52,404 bases of DNA, taken from the NCBI GenBank assembly GCA_022827225.1, contig JAJDTJ010000133.1:1-52404 (forward strand), given 5' to 3'. This DNA comes from Candidatus Poribacteria bacterium. Lineage in GTDB: Bacteria > Poribacteria > WGA-4E > WGA-3G. Below the pieces are notes generated by a model, which was not told the DNA's origin, searched no databases, and worked only from the letters and a program-made list of their open reading frames with translations. Shown here one piece after another: positions 9,194-17,896 of this stretch. Made by a program: the position numbers and the translations under genes. Positions within the stretch are counted from its first letter, which is position 1. Every line of letters begins with the position of its first letter.

Positions 9194-12100
9194 ATGACTT
9201 TCCAAGAAATAATTTTAGCGTTAGAAAAATTTTGGGCAGACCACGGCTGCATCATCCAACAACCGTGTGATATAGAAGTCGGTGCAGGGACGTTTAACCC
9301 CGCAACATTTTTGCGATGCCTCGGACCAGAACCGTGGCAAGTGGCTTATGTTGAACCCGTCCGCCGTCCAACCGACGGCAGATACGCAGAGAACCCGTTC
9401 CGTCTCGGGGCATACTACCAATATCAGGTGATCCTGAAACCGGCACCTGAGAATGTGCTTCCACTCTATCTTGAGAGCCTCTACCATCTCGGCATCCCAC
9501 CCCGTAAGAATGACATCCGATTCGTTGAAGACGACTGGGAATCACCGACGCTCGGTGCCTCCGGACTCGGTTGGGAAGTCTGGTGGAACGGCGCAGAGGT
9601 CACCCAATTCACCTACTTCCAACAGATGGGCAGTATCGATCTTGACCCCATCTGTGCTGAGATTACCTACGGACTCGAACGGATCGCACTCTACTTACAA
9701 GATGTCGATAGTTTTTTTGACATCCGCTGGAACGAACACCTCAACTACGGCGATGTCCACCATCAAAGCGAAGTCGAGTACTCAACCTACAACTTCCAGC
9801 ACGCAAACGTAGAGATGCTCTTCGACCAGTTCAGCACCTACGAGAAAGAGACGCACGCCTGTTTAGATGCGGGGTTAGTGCTACCGGCGACCGATCACGT
9901 CCTCAAATGCTCACACACCTTCAATATGCTCGACGCACGCGGCGTTATCAGCGTTACGGAGCGTGTCAGTTACATTGAACGCGTACGACGACTTGCACAA
10001 CGGATTGCACGGGCGTACGTTGAACAGCGAGAAGAGATGGGACATCCGCTCATGGGACGTTTTAGCATAGCAACCGACACGGCAACCGAAATACCCGTGG
10101 CAGACGAGACACCAGCACAACCGCAGCAAGGAACCGCGGACCTCCTGTTTGAAATCGGTACAGAAGAGATACCCGCCGGTTATGTGCCGCCTGCACTTAC
10201 GCAGCTCCGAGAAATCGCAACGGAATCCTTGACAGCCCACAGGATCCCGTTCGGTGAGATTGAGACCTTCGGTACACCGCGCCGTATCACGCTCAGCATC
10301 AAGGACCTGAAAACGCTTCAAGCGAGCGAAGAGACAGAAGTCGTGGGGCCCCCGAAAAGCATTGCCTACGACGAGAACGGCGAACCGACACGGGCAGCGA
10401 TCGGCTTCGCAAAGACACAAGGTGTAGAACTCACAGCACTCCGTATCGTTGAGACCGAACGCGGCGAATACGTCGCCGCCTCAAAACTCGAAACCGGTGA
10501 ACCGACACGAGAGGTACTACAAACGCTTCTACCGGAATGGATCGAGGCACTCCGTTTCCCGAAGACTATGCGTTGGGAAACCAAATCCGGAGCGCCACAG
10601 GCATTCGCTCGTTTCGCGCGTCCTATCCGGTGGCTCGTCGCACTTTTGGGTGATGAAGTCGTTAACTGTGCCTACGGAGACGCACACGCCGGACGGACAA
10701 CCTACGGACACCGATCCTTGCATCCCGATCCGATAACACTAACATCGGCGAACTTAGACACATACACTGAGGTGTTACGCACCGCCGGTGTGATTGTCTG
10801 TCCTAATGAACGACGAGAGGTCATCGAAAAGCAGGTGAGAGCTATCTTAAAAGCGGAAGGTTATCTCCCGAAACTTGACGAAGAACTGCTTGGGACGGTC
10901 AACTATCTCGTAGAGAATCCGCAACCCATCATCGGCAATTTCAGTGCGTCGCACTTGGAGATACCACCTGAGGTGCTCATCACGGCGATGAAGAAGCATC
11001 AACGTTACTTCCCGATGTGGAAAAACGATTCGGAACTGGCACCGAAATTCATCACGATCTCCAACGGGACCGACGGAAACTTTGACGGCGTTCAGCACGG
11101 AAACGAGCGCGTCCTCCATGCCAGACTCAACGATGCCGAGTTCTTCTACAAAGAGGACCAGAAAACTACTCTCACCGACAAAGTTGAACGTCTGGGTGCA
11201 GTCGTCTTTCACGCCAAACTCGGTTCGCTTTTGGATAAGGCGGAACGGCTCAAGGCGTTAGCGAATCTCATCGGGACAGAACTACAAGTATCAGAAACGA
11301 CTGTTGCACACGTAGAACGCGCAGCGTGGCTCTGTAAAGCAGATTTGACGACACAGATGGTCATCGAATTCCCGTCGCTGCAGGGGATCACCGGTAGATA
11401 TTACGCACAAAATTCTGGGGAACCAGCACCTGTAGCGACCGCCATCGCTGAGCACTACCAACCGCTCGGTGCAGATACACCGCTCCCCGAAACGGAGATC
11501 GGTGCGCTCCTCGCTATCGCCGATAAACTCGACACGATTGTTGGGTATTTCGGTATAGAGGAACGTCCGACGGGTTCACAGGACCCATACTCGCTACGAC
11601 GGCACGCCCTCGGCACAATCCGTATCCTCCAAGACCGGCAGCTGCCGCTCTCGCTGGATGCAATTGTCGAAAAGGCGATCTCGCTTTATACCGTCCTGTT
11701 AGCCGATGATACGAAAATCAGCGTTCTCAACTTCATTAAAGAACGCTTACGTGTTATCTTGCTGGAAACACAGCAGTACGCACCCGACCTTGCCGATGCG
11801 GTCTTGGCGATTGGTGATATTGACATTATTAACATTCTCAAACGCGCCAGCGCGCTTGCGGAATTTCGCTTGACACCGAACTTTGAGGAAGTATATAATG
11901 CCCTCAATCGCGTATTAAGAATTTTACCATCGGACGCACCGGAGATAGTAGACACCACGCTATTGCAAGACGACGCTGAAAAACAGTTGTACGAAAGCAT
12001 CACTGAAGCAGCACCTGACTTTAAACAGTGTATACAGGAGCGGGACTACACCAAACTTCTAACACAGCTCGCCACTTTGCAACCAGCAATTGATATATTC

Positions 12101-12229
12101 TTTGATGAGGTTCTGGTCATGGCGAAGGAACCGGCACTGCGTTCGAACCGATTGGCGTTGTTGAACCAAATTGGACGGAACATTTATGCTATCGCAGACC
12201 TGACGAAGATAGTTATCAGTGGTTCGTAA
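9194..12229 (+). CDS. glyQS: Glycyl-tRNA synthetase, fused alpha and beta subunits
   Basis: Class II tetrameric-type glycyl-tRNA synthetase, charging tRNA-Gly, here made as one chain of 1011 residues. Residues 1 to about 300 are the alpha (catalytic) subunit, opening MTFQEIILALEKFWADHGC, with VGAGTFNPATFLRCLGPEPW. A short Ala/Glu/Pro-rich linker follows, then the beta subunit from about 315 (LLFEIGTEEIPAGY), which carries the HD-like and C-terminal anticodon-binding regions. The start is placed at 9194 because homologues begin at MTFQ. The nearest Shine-Dalgarno (GGAG at 9171) is about 20 bases away, so a start at 9149 is not excluded. Fusion of the two subunits is known from some phyla but is the minority arrangement. 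Confidence 0.95.
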   Translation: MTFQEIILALEKFWADHGCIIQQPCDIEVGAGTFNPATFLRCLGPEPWQVAYVEPVRRPTDGRYAENPFRLGAYYQYQVILKPAPENVLPLYLESLYHLGIPPRKNDIRFVEDDWESPTLGASGLGWEVWWNGAEVTQFTYFQQMGSIDLDPICAEITYGLERIALYLQDVDSFFDIRWNEHLNYGDVHHQSEVEYSTYNFQHANVEMLFDQFSTYEKETHACLDAGLVLPATDHVLKCSHTFNMLDARGVISVTERVSYIERVRRLAQRIARAYVEQREEMGHPLMGRFSIATDTATEIPVADETPAQPQQGTADLLFEIGTEEIPAGYVPPALTQLREIATESLTAHRIPFGEIETFGTPRRITLSIKDLKTLQASEETEVVGPPKSIAYDENGEPTRAAIGFAKTQGVELTALRIVETERGEYVAASKLETGEPTREVLQTLLPEWIEALRFPKTMRWETKSGAPQAFARFARPIRWLVALLGDEVVNCAYGDAHAGRTTYGHRSLHPDPITLTSANLDTYTEVLRTAGVIVCPNERREVIEKQVRAILKAEGYLPKLDEELLGTVNYLVENPQPIIGNFSASHLEIPPEVLITAMKKHQRYFPMWKNDSELAPKFITISNGTDGNFDGVQHGNERVLHARLNDAEFFYKEDQKTTLTDKVERLGAVVFHAKLGSLLDKAERLKALANLIGTELQVSETTVAHVERAAWLCKADLTTQMVIEFPSLQGITGRYYAQNSGEPAPVATAIAEHYQPLGADTPLPETEIGALLAIADKLDTIVGYFGIEERPTGSQDPYSLRRHALGTIRILQDRQLPLSLDAIVEKAISLYTVLLADDTKISVLNFIKERLRVILLETQQYAPDLADAVLAIGDIDIINILKRASALAEFRLTPNFEEVYNALNRVLRILPSDAPEIVDTTLLQDDAEKQLYESITEAAPDFKQCIQERDYTKLLTQLATLQPAIDIFFDEVLVMAKEPALRSNRLALLNQIGRNIYAIADLTKIVISGS

Positions 12230-12323
12230 GTTATCAGTATTTCATCGCTAAAGATTTCTTGTTCTTGATAAAGATCGATTGTAGACTGACGGCTGATGTC
12301 AACAAATACTTTTGGAGAGAAAC

Positions 12324-15300
12324 ATGAAGCAATACCGGATGTATAATATGCTAAAAATCGGTATCTATCTCCCACTCATCGTGGTGGTTACGTTGCTACT
12401 CGCGTGTGGTGAGAAAGAGAACAGAGACATTATTGAAGCGCGCGCCGCTATCGTTCGCGGCGATTATGCTGCTGCACAGACAGCAGTCCAAAGGACAGAC
12501 GCGGGAAATCGAGAAGCAGAACATCTCCGCGCTTTCTTGCAACTCCGTACACAGACGGAAGCGGTGCCGTGGCACGAAGCGATCGTGCAAGCGAACGCTT
12601 ACCTCGAAACCGTTGCCACCGATCTCCGCGCTATTTTGTTGTTGGAAGACCCGGATTCCGATGATCTTGACCAACAGGAACGGCTCATTCGTACACAGAA
12701 TTCTATCTCTGGACTCTTTGCGATATCGCTTGCTGAGGCAGTCGAAAAGCGATCAGAACTGCTAACCGAACTTGTCATACACTCGGATTCTGCTGTCGTC
12801 CAGGCACTTTTAGCAGCGGAAAAGTGTTATCAGCCGAACGCGCGTACGGCAGTCGCGCAACTCACGGAAAAACTCGGAACCGGAAATACAGTCGTTGAGC
12901 TGCTACAGCAGGCAGCACGCCACGGAGATTCGGCTATCCAAAAAGAAGCCGTGCGCCATCTTGGGACGATGCAGAACCCCGGATTAATCCCAACCTTTGA
13001 AGCAGTACTCACGGAAACGGGGAACGCACCGGAGGTCGGGTATAGGGCGATCACCGCACTGGAGCAATTGGCGAGTTCTGGTGCCGCTGAAAACACTGCT
13101 ATTGTGCCAGCCCTCCAACTCGCACTCAGAAACAACAGCGCACAGGTCCGAATGCACGCTGCAAAGCTCCTCGGACGTATCCAAACCGGAGTTGCTGTCC
13201 CCGACCTTATCCGACTGCTTTCAGATCAGAACAGTTACGTAAAAAATACAGCCATAGATGCCCTCAACCGCATCGGGGCCCCTGCAACTGCGCCGCTCCT
13301 TGAGGTATTAGAAACGAAAGCGAGAAACCTGATCCCCGACGAGGATACCGGTTTCACGGCGGACTATCAATACATCGCAAGTGCTTATATTGATGAATTG
13401 TGGATGAAAAAGTACCGGATCGCGACCCAAGCCGCTGCAATCCAGACGCTTGGACTCCTGAGATCCGAAGAAGCCGTCCAACCCCTGATAAAAGAATTAG
13501 CAAACGAAGAATTGCAAGCGCAAGCATTGGCAGCACTCGTCGAAATGGGCGGTGTCGCTGTACCACTGATGCTTGACCCACTCAAAAACAGCACAGATGA
13601 GACCCGAATAAGGATCGCAGATGCCCTCGGACGGATCGGAGACAGGCGCGCCATAGAATCGCTCATTGAGGCGTTAACCAACGATCCGCATAAAGAGGTA
13701 AAAGCGTTAGCTGCGATAGGACTCGGTAATATACGGACACGTAGGGCTGTCCCTGCACTCACTGAGGCACTCACCTATGATGATACTACGGCTACTCATG
13801 CTGCGACGGCTCTCGGTAAAATTGATGTCGCAACAGAAGATGCTGTTCAAAAACTGATTATCATAGCGATGGGTAAGCAGATGCGGGAAACGTTGCGACT
13901 TGCCGCTATTGAGGCACTCTGGCAACTCAAACCCGAAGACGCAACACAACCGATGCTCCTGCTCGTGTTCAGCGACGAGAGCAGTCCGATCATACGTGCC
14001 AACGCTGTCAAGGTTCTAAGCCGTATCAAGGCACCGGAAACAACGTCTGTCCTTCTCTGGGTACTGTCGACGCAATTCGACGAAATTTCGGATTTCCAGC
14101 GTCACATGAAACGGAAATATAAAACGCTTGATGCCCTCCGAACACAAGTCGAATCCTTCCAGATCCGGTGGACACCCGATTACCCGCGTGCGAACTATCG
14201 AACATGGGGTGAGTTGAAACCGATACCGAGCCTCGTCCGGAGTGAAGTCGCACACGCACTCGGGATTATCAAAGGTGATGCCGTTGTAGAACCGTTGATC
14301 CGCGCCCTCGAAGACGATGCTCGCGCAACTGTACGTCAGAGTGCAGCATGGGCACTCGGTGAAATTAAAGGCGATGCTGCAACTACGGCGCTTATCACAT
14401 CGCTGAAAAAGGATAAACAGGGTGTCGTCCGACAGGAATCTGCTATTGCACTCGGAAAAATAGCAGGCCAACGGGTTGTTGACCCGCTCTTGGATGCACT
14501 CCGAAACGATAAATATGAGACGACCCGCGTCCGAGCAGCAATCGCCCTCCGAGAGCTTCAAGCCGCAGACAAAGCACTCGCCGATATTTTGAAGAAAGGT
14601 GTCGGAAGCTTTGATGACGGATACGAAGTCCTCTCCGTGCAAAACGAGATCATCACAGCTTTAATCACAAGTAATAATACGGCAACGTCAGAATTTGTCC
14701 TTGATGCGCTTAAGTCTGCAGATGATACGTGGGTGCGCTGGGCATTCGTCCACATTCTCGGAGCATCTGCGAATGCAGTCGCTGCCGATGCGATGCTTGA
14801 AGAACTGAAACATCCGAGTTATGTTGTCCGAAAACGGGCGGCAAACTCGCTCGGCGGTTTCAAAGAACGGCGGATGGTTGAACCGCTCATCACCGTCCTC
14901 GAAAACAGCGATGAAATGAAATCCATCCGGGCAGCCGCAATCGTTTCACTGAACGTGCTTAAAGACGAACGCGCCGCTGTACCACTGTTGACAGCACTCT
15001 CCGATGAGAACGCCGAAATCCGATTACAAGCCGCTGCTGCTTTAGGGGCACTCAGAGATTCAAAAGCCGTCGAAAAACTCAGCGAGATCGTCGAAAATCC
15101 GTTGGAACCAGACAACGTCCGCGCTGCAGCGGTAACCGCACTCGGTAACATCGGCGATAAATCGGCTGCGGATGTACTCATCCGGGCACTCGACATCCGA
15201 GTCGGAAACATTGCTAAAGATGCTATCATTGCCCTCGGCAAGCTTGAAAGTGAAGCCGCTGTTCCGAAACTGATCGCTATTCTTGAGGATAAACGGATAC

Positions 15301-16172
15301 CATTATATGCCGGCACGGCAGTGTTAGCGAACGCTTCTGCACGCACAAAAGCTGCACGCGCACTCGGCACCATAGGTGGACCCCGCGCAGCTGAAGCACT
15401 CGGCAGACGACTCGTTGATGATACGGAATATATCGTCGCACTTGAGGACGCAGGGAACAGACGAAACCTCGGACTCAACGATCGGAGGCGCAACTGGAGT
15501 TGGCGAATTTTCGTCATTGCTGTCAAGAAACTCGACCTGCCTGCTTTCGTTGCACCGAAGATGGCGGAACGCGCCGCGGATAAATGGGAAAGCAACCCCG
15601 TGAGAAATGCCGCAATGGTTGCGCTCGGACGCTGCAAAACGGCAGATGCAGCACTCGATACATCCGATCTCAAACAGCGGTTAACCGATCCGGATGTTGA
15701 CATCCGAAAAGCGACAGCACTCGCTATTGGTGAAGCCGGACTTTCGGAGTTTATACCAGACCTTGTGCAGATGATGAAAGGCGAAACTGAAGACAACAAG
15801 GATGTTCGTCGAGCCGCGACGCAAGGCCTCAGGGTATTAGCGGATCCATCAACGACTGACGCACTCATCGAAGTGATGAACAACGACGATAATCACGTGG
15901 AGATCCGGCGCGATGCCTCTCGGGCATTGGGGGACATTGGATCCGACAAAGCGGTAACGGCGTTGGTCGCAAAACTAACCGAACTGCATGAAGCCCAAAT
16001 TACACGAGGATTCCGTCTCGATGTCATCAGGGCACTCGGCGACGCGAAAAATACAAACGCAGTCGCACTGCTCGAAATACTTCTCGAAGATCAGGACGCA
16101 GACATCCATTTCCTTGCAGCCGCAGCACTCTTTGAAATTACGGGTAAAGGCTACGGCTATAACCGTCTCTAA
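12324..16172 (+). CDS. Giant HEAT-repeat (PBS lyase-type) lipoprotein
   Basis: A 1282-residue envelope protein made almost wholly of HEAT repeats. The start at 12324 is chosen because GGAG lies 6 bases upstream. The first 28 residues form a lipoprotein signal with lipobox Leu-Leu-Ala-Cys (Cys28). From about 130 to the end there are some 25-30 repeats of roughly 30 residues with the recurrent A-x-x-A-L-G-x-I/L-x-D-x-x-A-V-x-x-L/P-L pattern (for example VVEPLIRALEDD and RQSAAWALGEIKGD). Such solenoids are protein-protein scaffolds. Low divergence between neighbouring repeats points to expansion by internal duplication. No catalytic motif was seen. The partner is unknown. Confidence 0.85.
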   Translation: MKQYRMYNMLKIGIYLPLIVVVTLLLACGEKENRDIIEARAAIVRGDYAAAQTAVQRTDAGNREAEHLRAFLQLRTQTEAVPWHEAIVQANAYLETVATDLRAILLLEDPDSDDLDQQERLIRTQNSISGLFAISLAEAVEKRSELLTELVIHSDSAVVQALLAAEKCYQPNARTAVAQLTEKLGTGNTVVELLQQAARHGDSAIQKEAVRHLGTMQNPGLIPTFEAVLTETGNAPEVGYRAITALEQLASSGAAENTAIVPALQLALRNNSAQVRMHAAKLLGRIQTGVAVPDLIRLLSDQNSYVKNTAIDALNRIGAPATAPLLEVLETKARNLIPDEDTGFTADYQYIASAYIDELWMKKYRIATQAAAIQTLGLLRSEEAVQPLIKELANEELQAQALAALVEMGGVAVPLMLDPLKNSTDETRIRIADALGRIGDRRAIESLIEALTNDPHKEVKALAAIGLGNIRTRRAVPALTEALTYDDTTATHAATALGKIDVATEDAVQKLIIIAMGKQMRETLRLAAIEALWQLKPEDATQPMLLLVFSDESSPIIRANAVKVLSRIKAPETTSVLLWVLSTQFDEISDFQRHMKRKYKTLDALRTQVESFQIRWTPDYPRANYRTWGELKPIPSLVRSEVAHALGIIKGDAVVEPLIRALEDDARATVRQSAAWALGEIKGDAATTALITSLKKDKQGVVRQESAIALGKIAGQRVVDPLLDALRNDKYETTRVRAAIALRELQAADKALADILKKGVGSFDDGYEVLSVQNEIITALITSNNTATSEFVLDALKSADDTWVRWAFVHILGASANAVAADAMLEELKHPSYVVRKRAANSLGGFKERRMVEPLITVLENSDEMKSIRAAAIVSLNVLKDERAAVPLLTALSDENAEIRLQAAAALGALRDSKAVEKLSEIVENPLEPDNVRAAAVTALGNIGDKSAADVLIRALDIRVGNIAKDAIIALGKLESEAAVPKLIAILEDKRIPLYAGTAVLANASARTKAARALGTIGGPRAAEALGRRLVDDTEYIVALEDAGNRRNLGLNDRRRNWSWRIFVIAVKKLDLPAFVAPKMAERAADKWESNPVRNAAMVALGRCKTADAALDTSDLKQRLTDPDVDIRKATALAIGEAGLSEFIPDLVQMMKGETEDNKDVRRAATQGLRVLADPSTTDALIEVMNNDDNHVEIRRDASRALGDIGSDKAVTALVAKLTELHEAQITRGFRLDVIRALGDAKNTNAVALLEILLEDQDADIHFLAAAALFEITGKGYGYNRL

Positions 16173-16217
16173 GTATCACAGGTACGATCCATGATAACAT
16201 AGAAGCGAGGATGAAAA

Positions 16218-16685
16218 ATGAAAGATAAATTTTTAGAAAGTTTTCGAGATTCTTTCAAACAACTTGACTTTCTCATCATTTTGCTAGCGTATTTCGCGTT
16301 AACGGACCTGCTTGAATGGACATTCCTCCAGTCACTCGGCGTAATGATTGGCTGCATTTGTCTAAGTAGGGGAATCGATATTTTGTTGAAGATTACTCGT
16401 AACAGTCCTAAAGCAGGTAGGCTTTTCTACACACCGTGCCAACATTGTGGAAAACCCTCATCTTCACGTACGCTGTTAGGAACGCTTGGCAATAGTTTCA
16501 CGAAACCACACTTTTTTGTCATTTTCATCGCGTATTTTTTGATACGTAGGTTAGATGGATCAACGTTTACCGAACAAATTGTTGTATTTAGTGCCATAAT
16601 AATTATCGCTCTCTTCGGAATTGGCTTGATAGATATCTTATTAGCGATGGTGTTTAAGAAGCCTGAGGCGAGCGAAAACGCATAA
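16218..16685 (+). CDS. Small membrane protein with CxxC pair
   Basis: Not recognised. The 155 residues contain about four hydrophobic helices in two halves that resemble each other: FLIILLAYFALTDLLEWTF in the first, FFVIFIAYFLIRRLDGSTF in the second. This suggests an internal duplication of a two-helix unit. Between the halves lies TPCQHCGKPSSS (about 73-84), a Cys-x-x-Cys that could bind zinc or form a disulfide. A ribosome binding site (GAGG) precedes the ATG. No function can be assigned. Confidence 0.6.
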   Translation: MKDKFLESFRDSFKQLDFLIILLAYFALTDLLEWTFLQSLGVMIGCICLSRGIDILLKITRNSPKAGRLFYTPCQHCGKPSSSRTLLGTLGNSFTKPHFFVIFIAYFLIRRLDGSTFTEQIVVFSAIIIIALFGIGLIDILLAMVFKKPEASENA

Positions 16686-16765
16686 AATTCTAAGTGTCCA
16701 TGGTGCTATAAGCAAACCAGTTAACTGAAAATTGATAACTGACAACCGCTAAAAAGGAGACTTTT

Positions 16766-17089
16766 ATGGCTTTTTTTGAATTAAGACAGTACAGAACACA
16801 ACCCGGTCAACGCGAAAACTGGGTGGAATATATGGAAGAAACGGTCATCCCGTTCCAGATTTCTAAAGGGATGGTCGTGATTGGCAGCTTCATCGGTGAA
16901 GAAGAGGACGATCTCTACGTCTGGATTCGACGGTTCGAGAGCGAAGAACAGCGTGAGCAACTCTACGCAGCAGTCTACGAAGATGATCGCTGGGTAAACG
17001 AAATCTCACCACGCGTCGGTGAACTGATTGACAGATCAAAGATCGTCGTCACACGACTTGAACCGACTTCACGCTCGGCACATCAATAG
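16766..17089 (+). CDS. NIPSNAP family protein
   Basis: A 107-residue protein of the NIPSNAP fold (a ferredoxin-like dimeric alpha-beta barrel related to small stress or mono-oxygenase-like domains). The opening FFELRQYRTQPGQRENWVEY and the DDLYVWIRRFESEEQRE stretch are typical. Bacterial members have no agreed activity, and they often sit beside catabolic and PhyH genes, as here with the dioxygenase 54 bases downstream. A strong GGAG ribosome binding site precedes the start. Confidence 0.85.
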   Translation: MAFFELRQYRTQPGQRENWVEYMEETVIPFQISKGMVVIGSFIGEEEDDLYVWIRRFESEEQREQLYAAVYEDDRWVNEISPRVGELIDRSKIVVTRLEPTSRSAHQ

Positions 17090-17143
17090 TAGCATAAACT
17101 TTTAGTTTCTGCATCCCTTAAAGTCCATAACGGAGGTGTCTCA

Positions 17144-17890
17144 ATGAGCCCCGAAGAAAAATATCTGTTTGATCTCTGGGGATATGTGAACATTGAAAAC
17201 GTCTTGGGCACAGATGAACTCACTGAACTGAACGCACTTATTGATGCGCAAGATTATCCGGATCCAGTGAATGATAATATCCATTCGCAGCGGTTCGGCG
17301 GATTCTTGAGTTGGGAGAACGACGCATTCCGTAAACTGCTCAACCATCCCCGCATCATGCCGTGCTTAGCGGAGATCGTCGGTCCTAAGTTCCGGCTTGA
17401 TCACGTCTACGGCATCTTAATGATAGATGGCAACCCAGGCGGAACGCTCCACGGCGGGGGTACGCCTTATGACCCGTCACAGTACTACGTCTTCCGAAAT
17501 GACCGGATGTATAACGGGTTAACCGTCGTCTCGTGGGCACTCACCGATATGCTATCTGAACACGGTGGTTTCTGTTGTATCCCCGGCAGCCATAAAAGCA
17601 ACTACCCGTGTCCATCGCAATTCCGTCCCGTAGTGAAAAACAAAACCTGTATGGCACCGGTGCATCAGAAGGCAGGAGACGCTGTTATCTTTACAGAGGC
17701 GTTGACACACGGCACGCTCCCGTGGACTGCTTCACATGAACGGCGTTCAATCCTGTTCAAATATTCACCGGGACACGCCTCGTGGGGGCAAGGTAGATAC
17801 GACGACGAGCTCCGCAACCTGATGGCAGACGAAGACCAGAAGTTGATGCTTGAACCGCCTTATGTTTCAAATCGGAAGCCGGTGGTTTAG
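17144..17890 (+). CDS. PhyH-family dioxygenase with atypical metal site
   Basis: A 248-residue member of the phytanoyl-CoA dioxygenase (Fe(II)/2-oxoglutarate) family, recognised by CCIPGSHKSNYPC (144-156), the distal ligand region TEALTHGTLPW (His189) and the following Arg-Arg-Ser (about 200-202) that would bind 2-oxoglutarate. Where the family has His-x-Asp, this protein shows His103-Gly-Gly (TLHGGGTPYD), so the carboxylate ligand is not obvious. Either a halide or water replaces it, as in some family members, or an alternative Asp (110) serves. The substrate is unknown. The start has a GGAGG ribosome binding site. Confidence 0.8.
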   Translation: MSPEEKYLFDLWGYVNIENVLGTDELTELNALIDAQDYPDPVNDNIHSQRFGGFLSWENDAFRKLLNHPRIMPCLAEIVGPKFRLDHVYGILMIDGNPGGTLHGGGTPYDPSQYYVFRNDRMYNGLTVVSWALTDMLSEHGGFCCIPGSHKSNYPCPSQFRPVVKNKTCMAPVHQKAGDAVIFTEALTHGTLPWTASHERRSILFKYSPGHASWGQGRYDDELRNLMADEDQKLMLEPPYVSNRKPVV

Positions 17891-17896
17891 TGCTGT

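Noticed and set aside
12202..12305. Short repeated words like TTATCAGT and CTGACGGCTGATG between genes
   Set aside because: Too short and degenerate to call a repeat element from this window alone.
13141..15100. Recurring DNA words looking like a CRISPR or tandem array
   Set aside because: They encode HEAT repeats in one frame, with diverged units and no spacer pattern. No CRISPR array was found in the window.
14819..15883. Long minus-strand frame of 354 codons
   Set aside because: It is the antisense shadow of the HEAT-repeat gene. Serine/alanine-rich composition follows from the repeats on the other strand.
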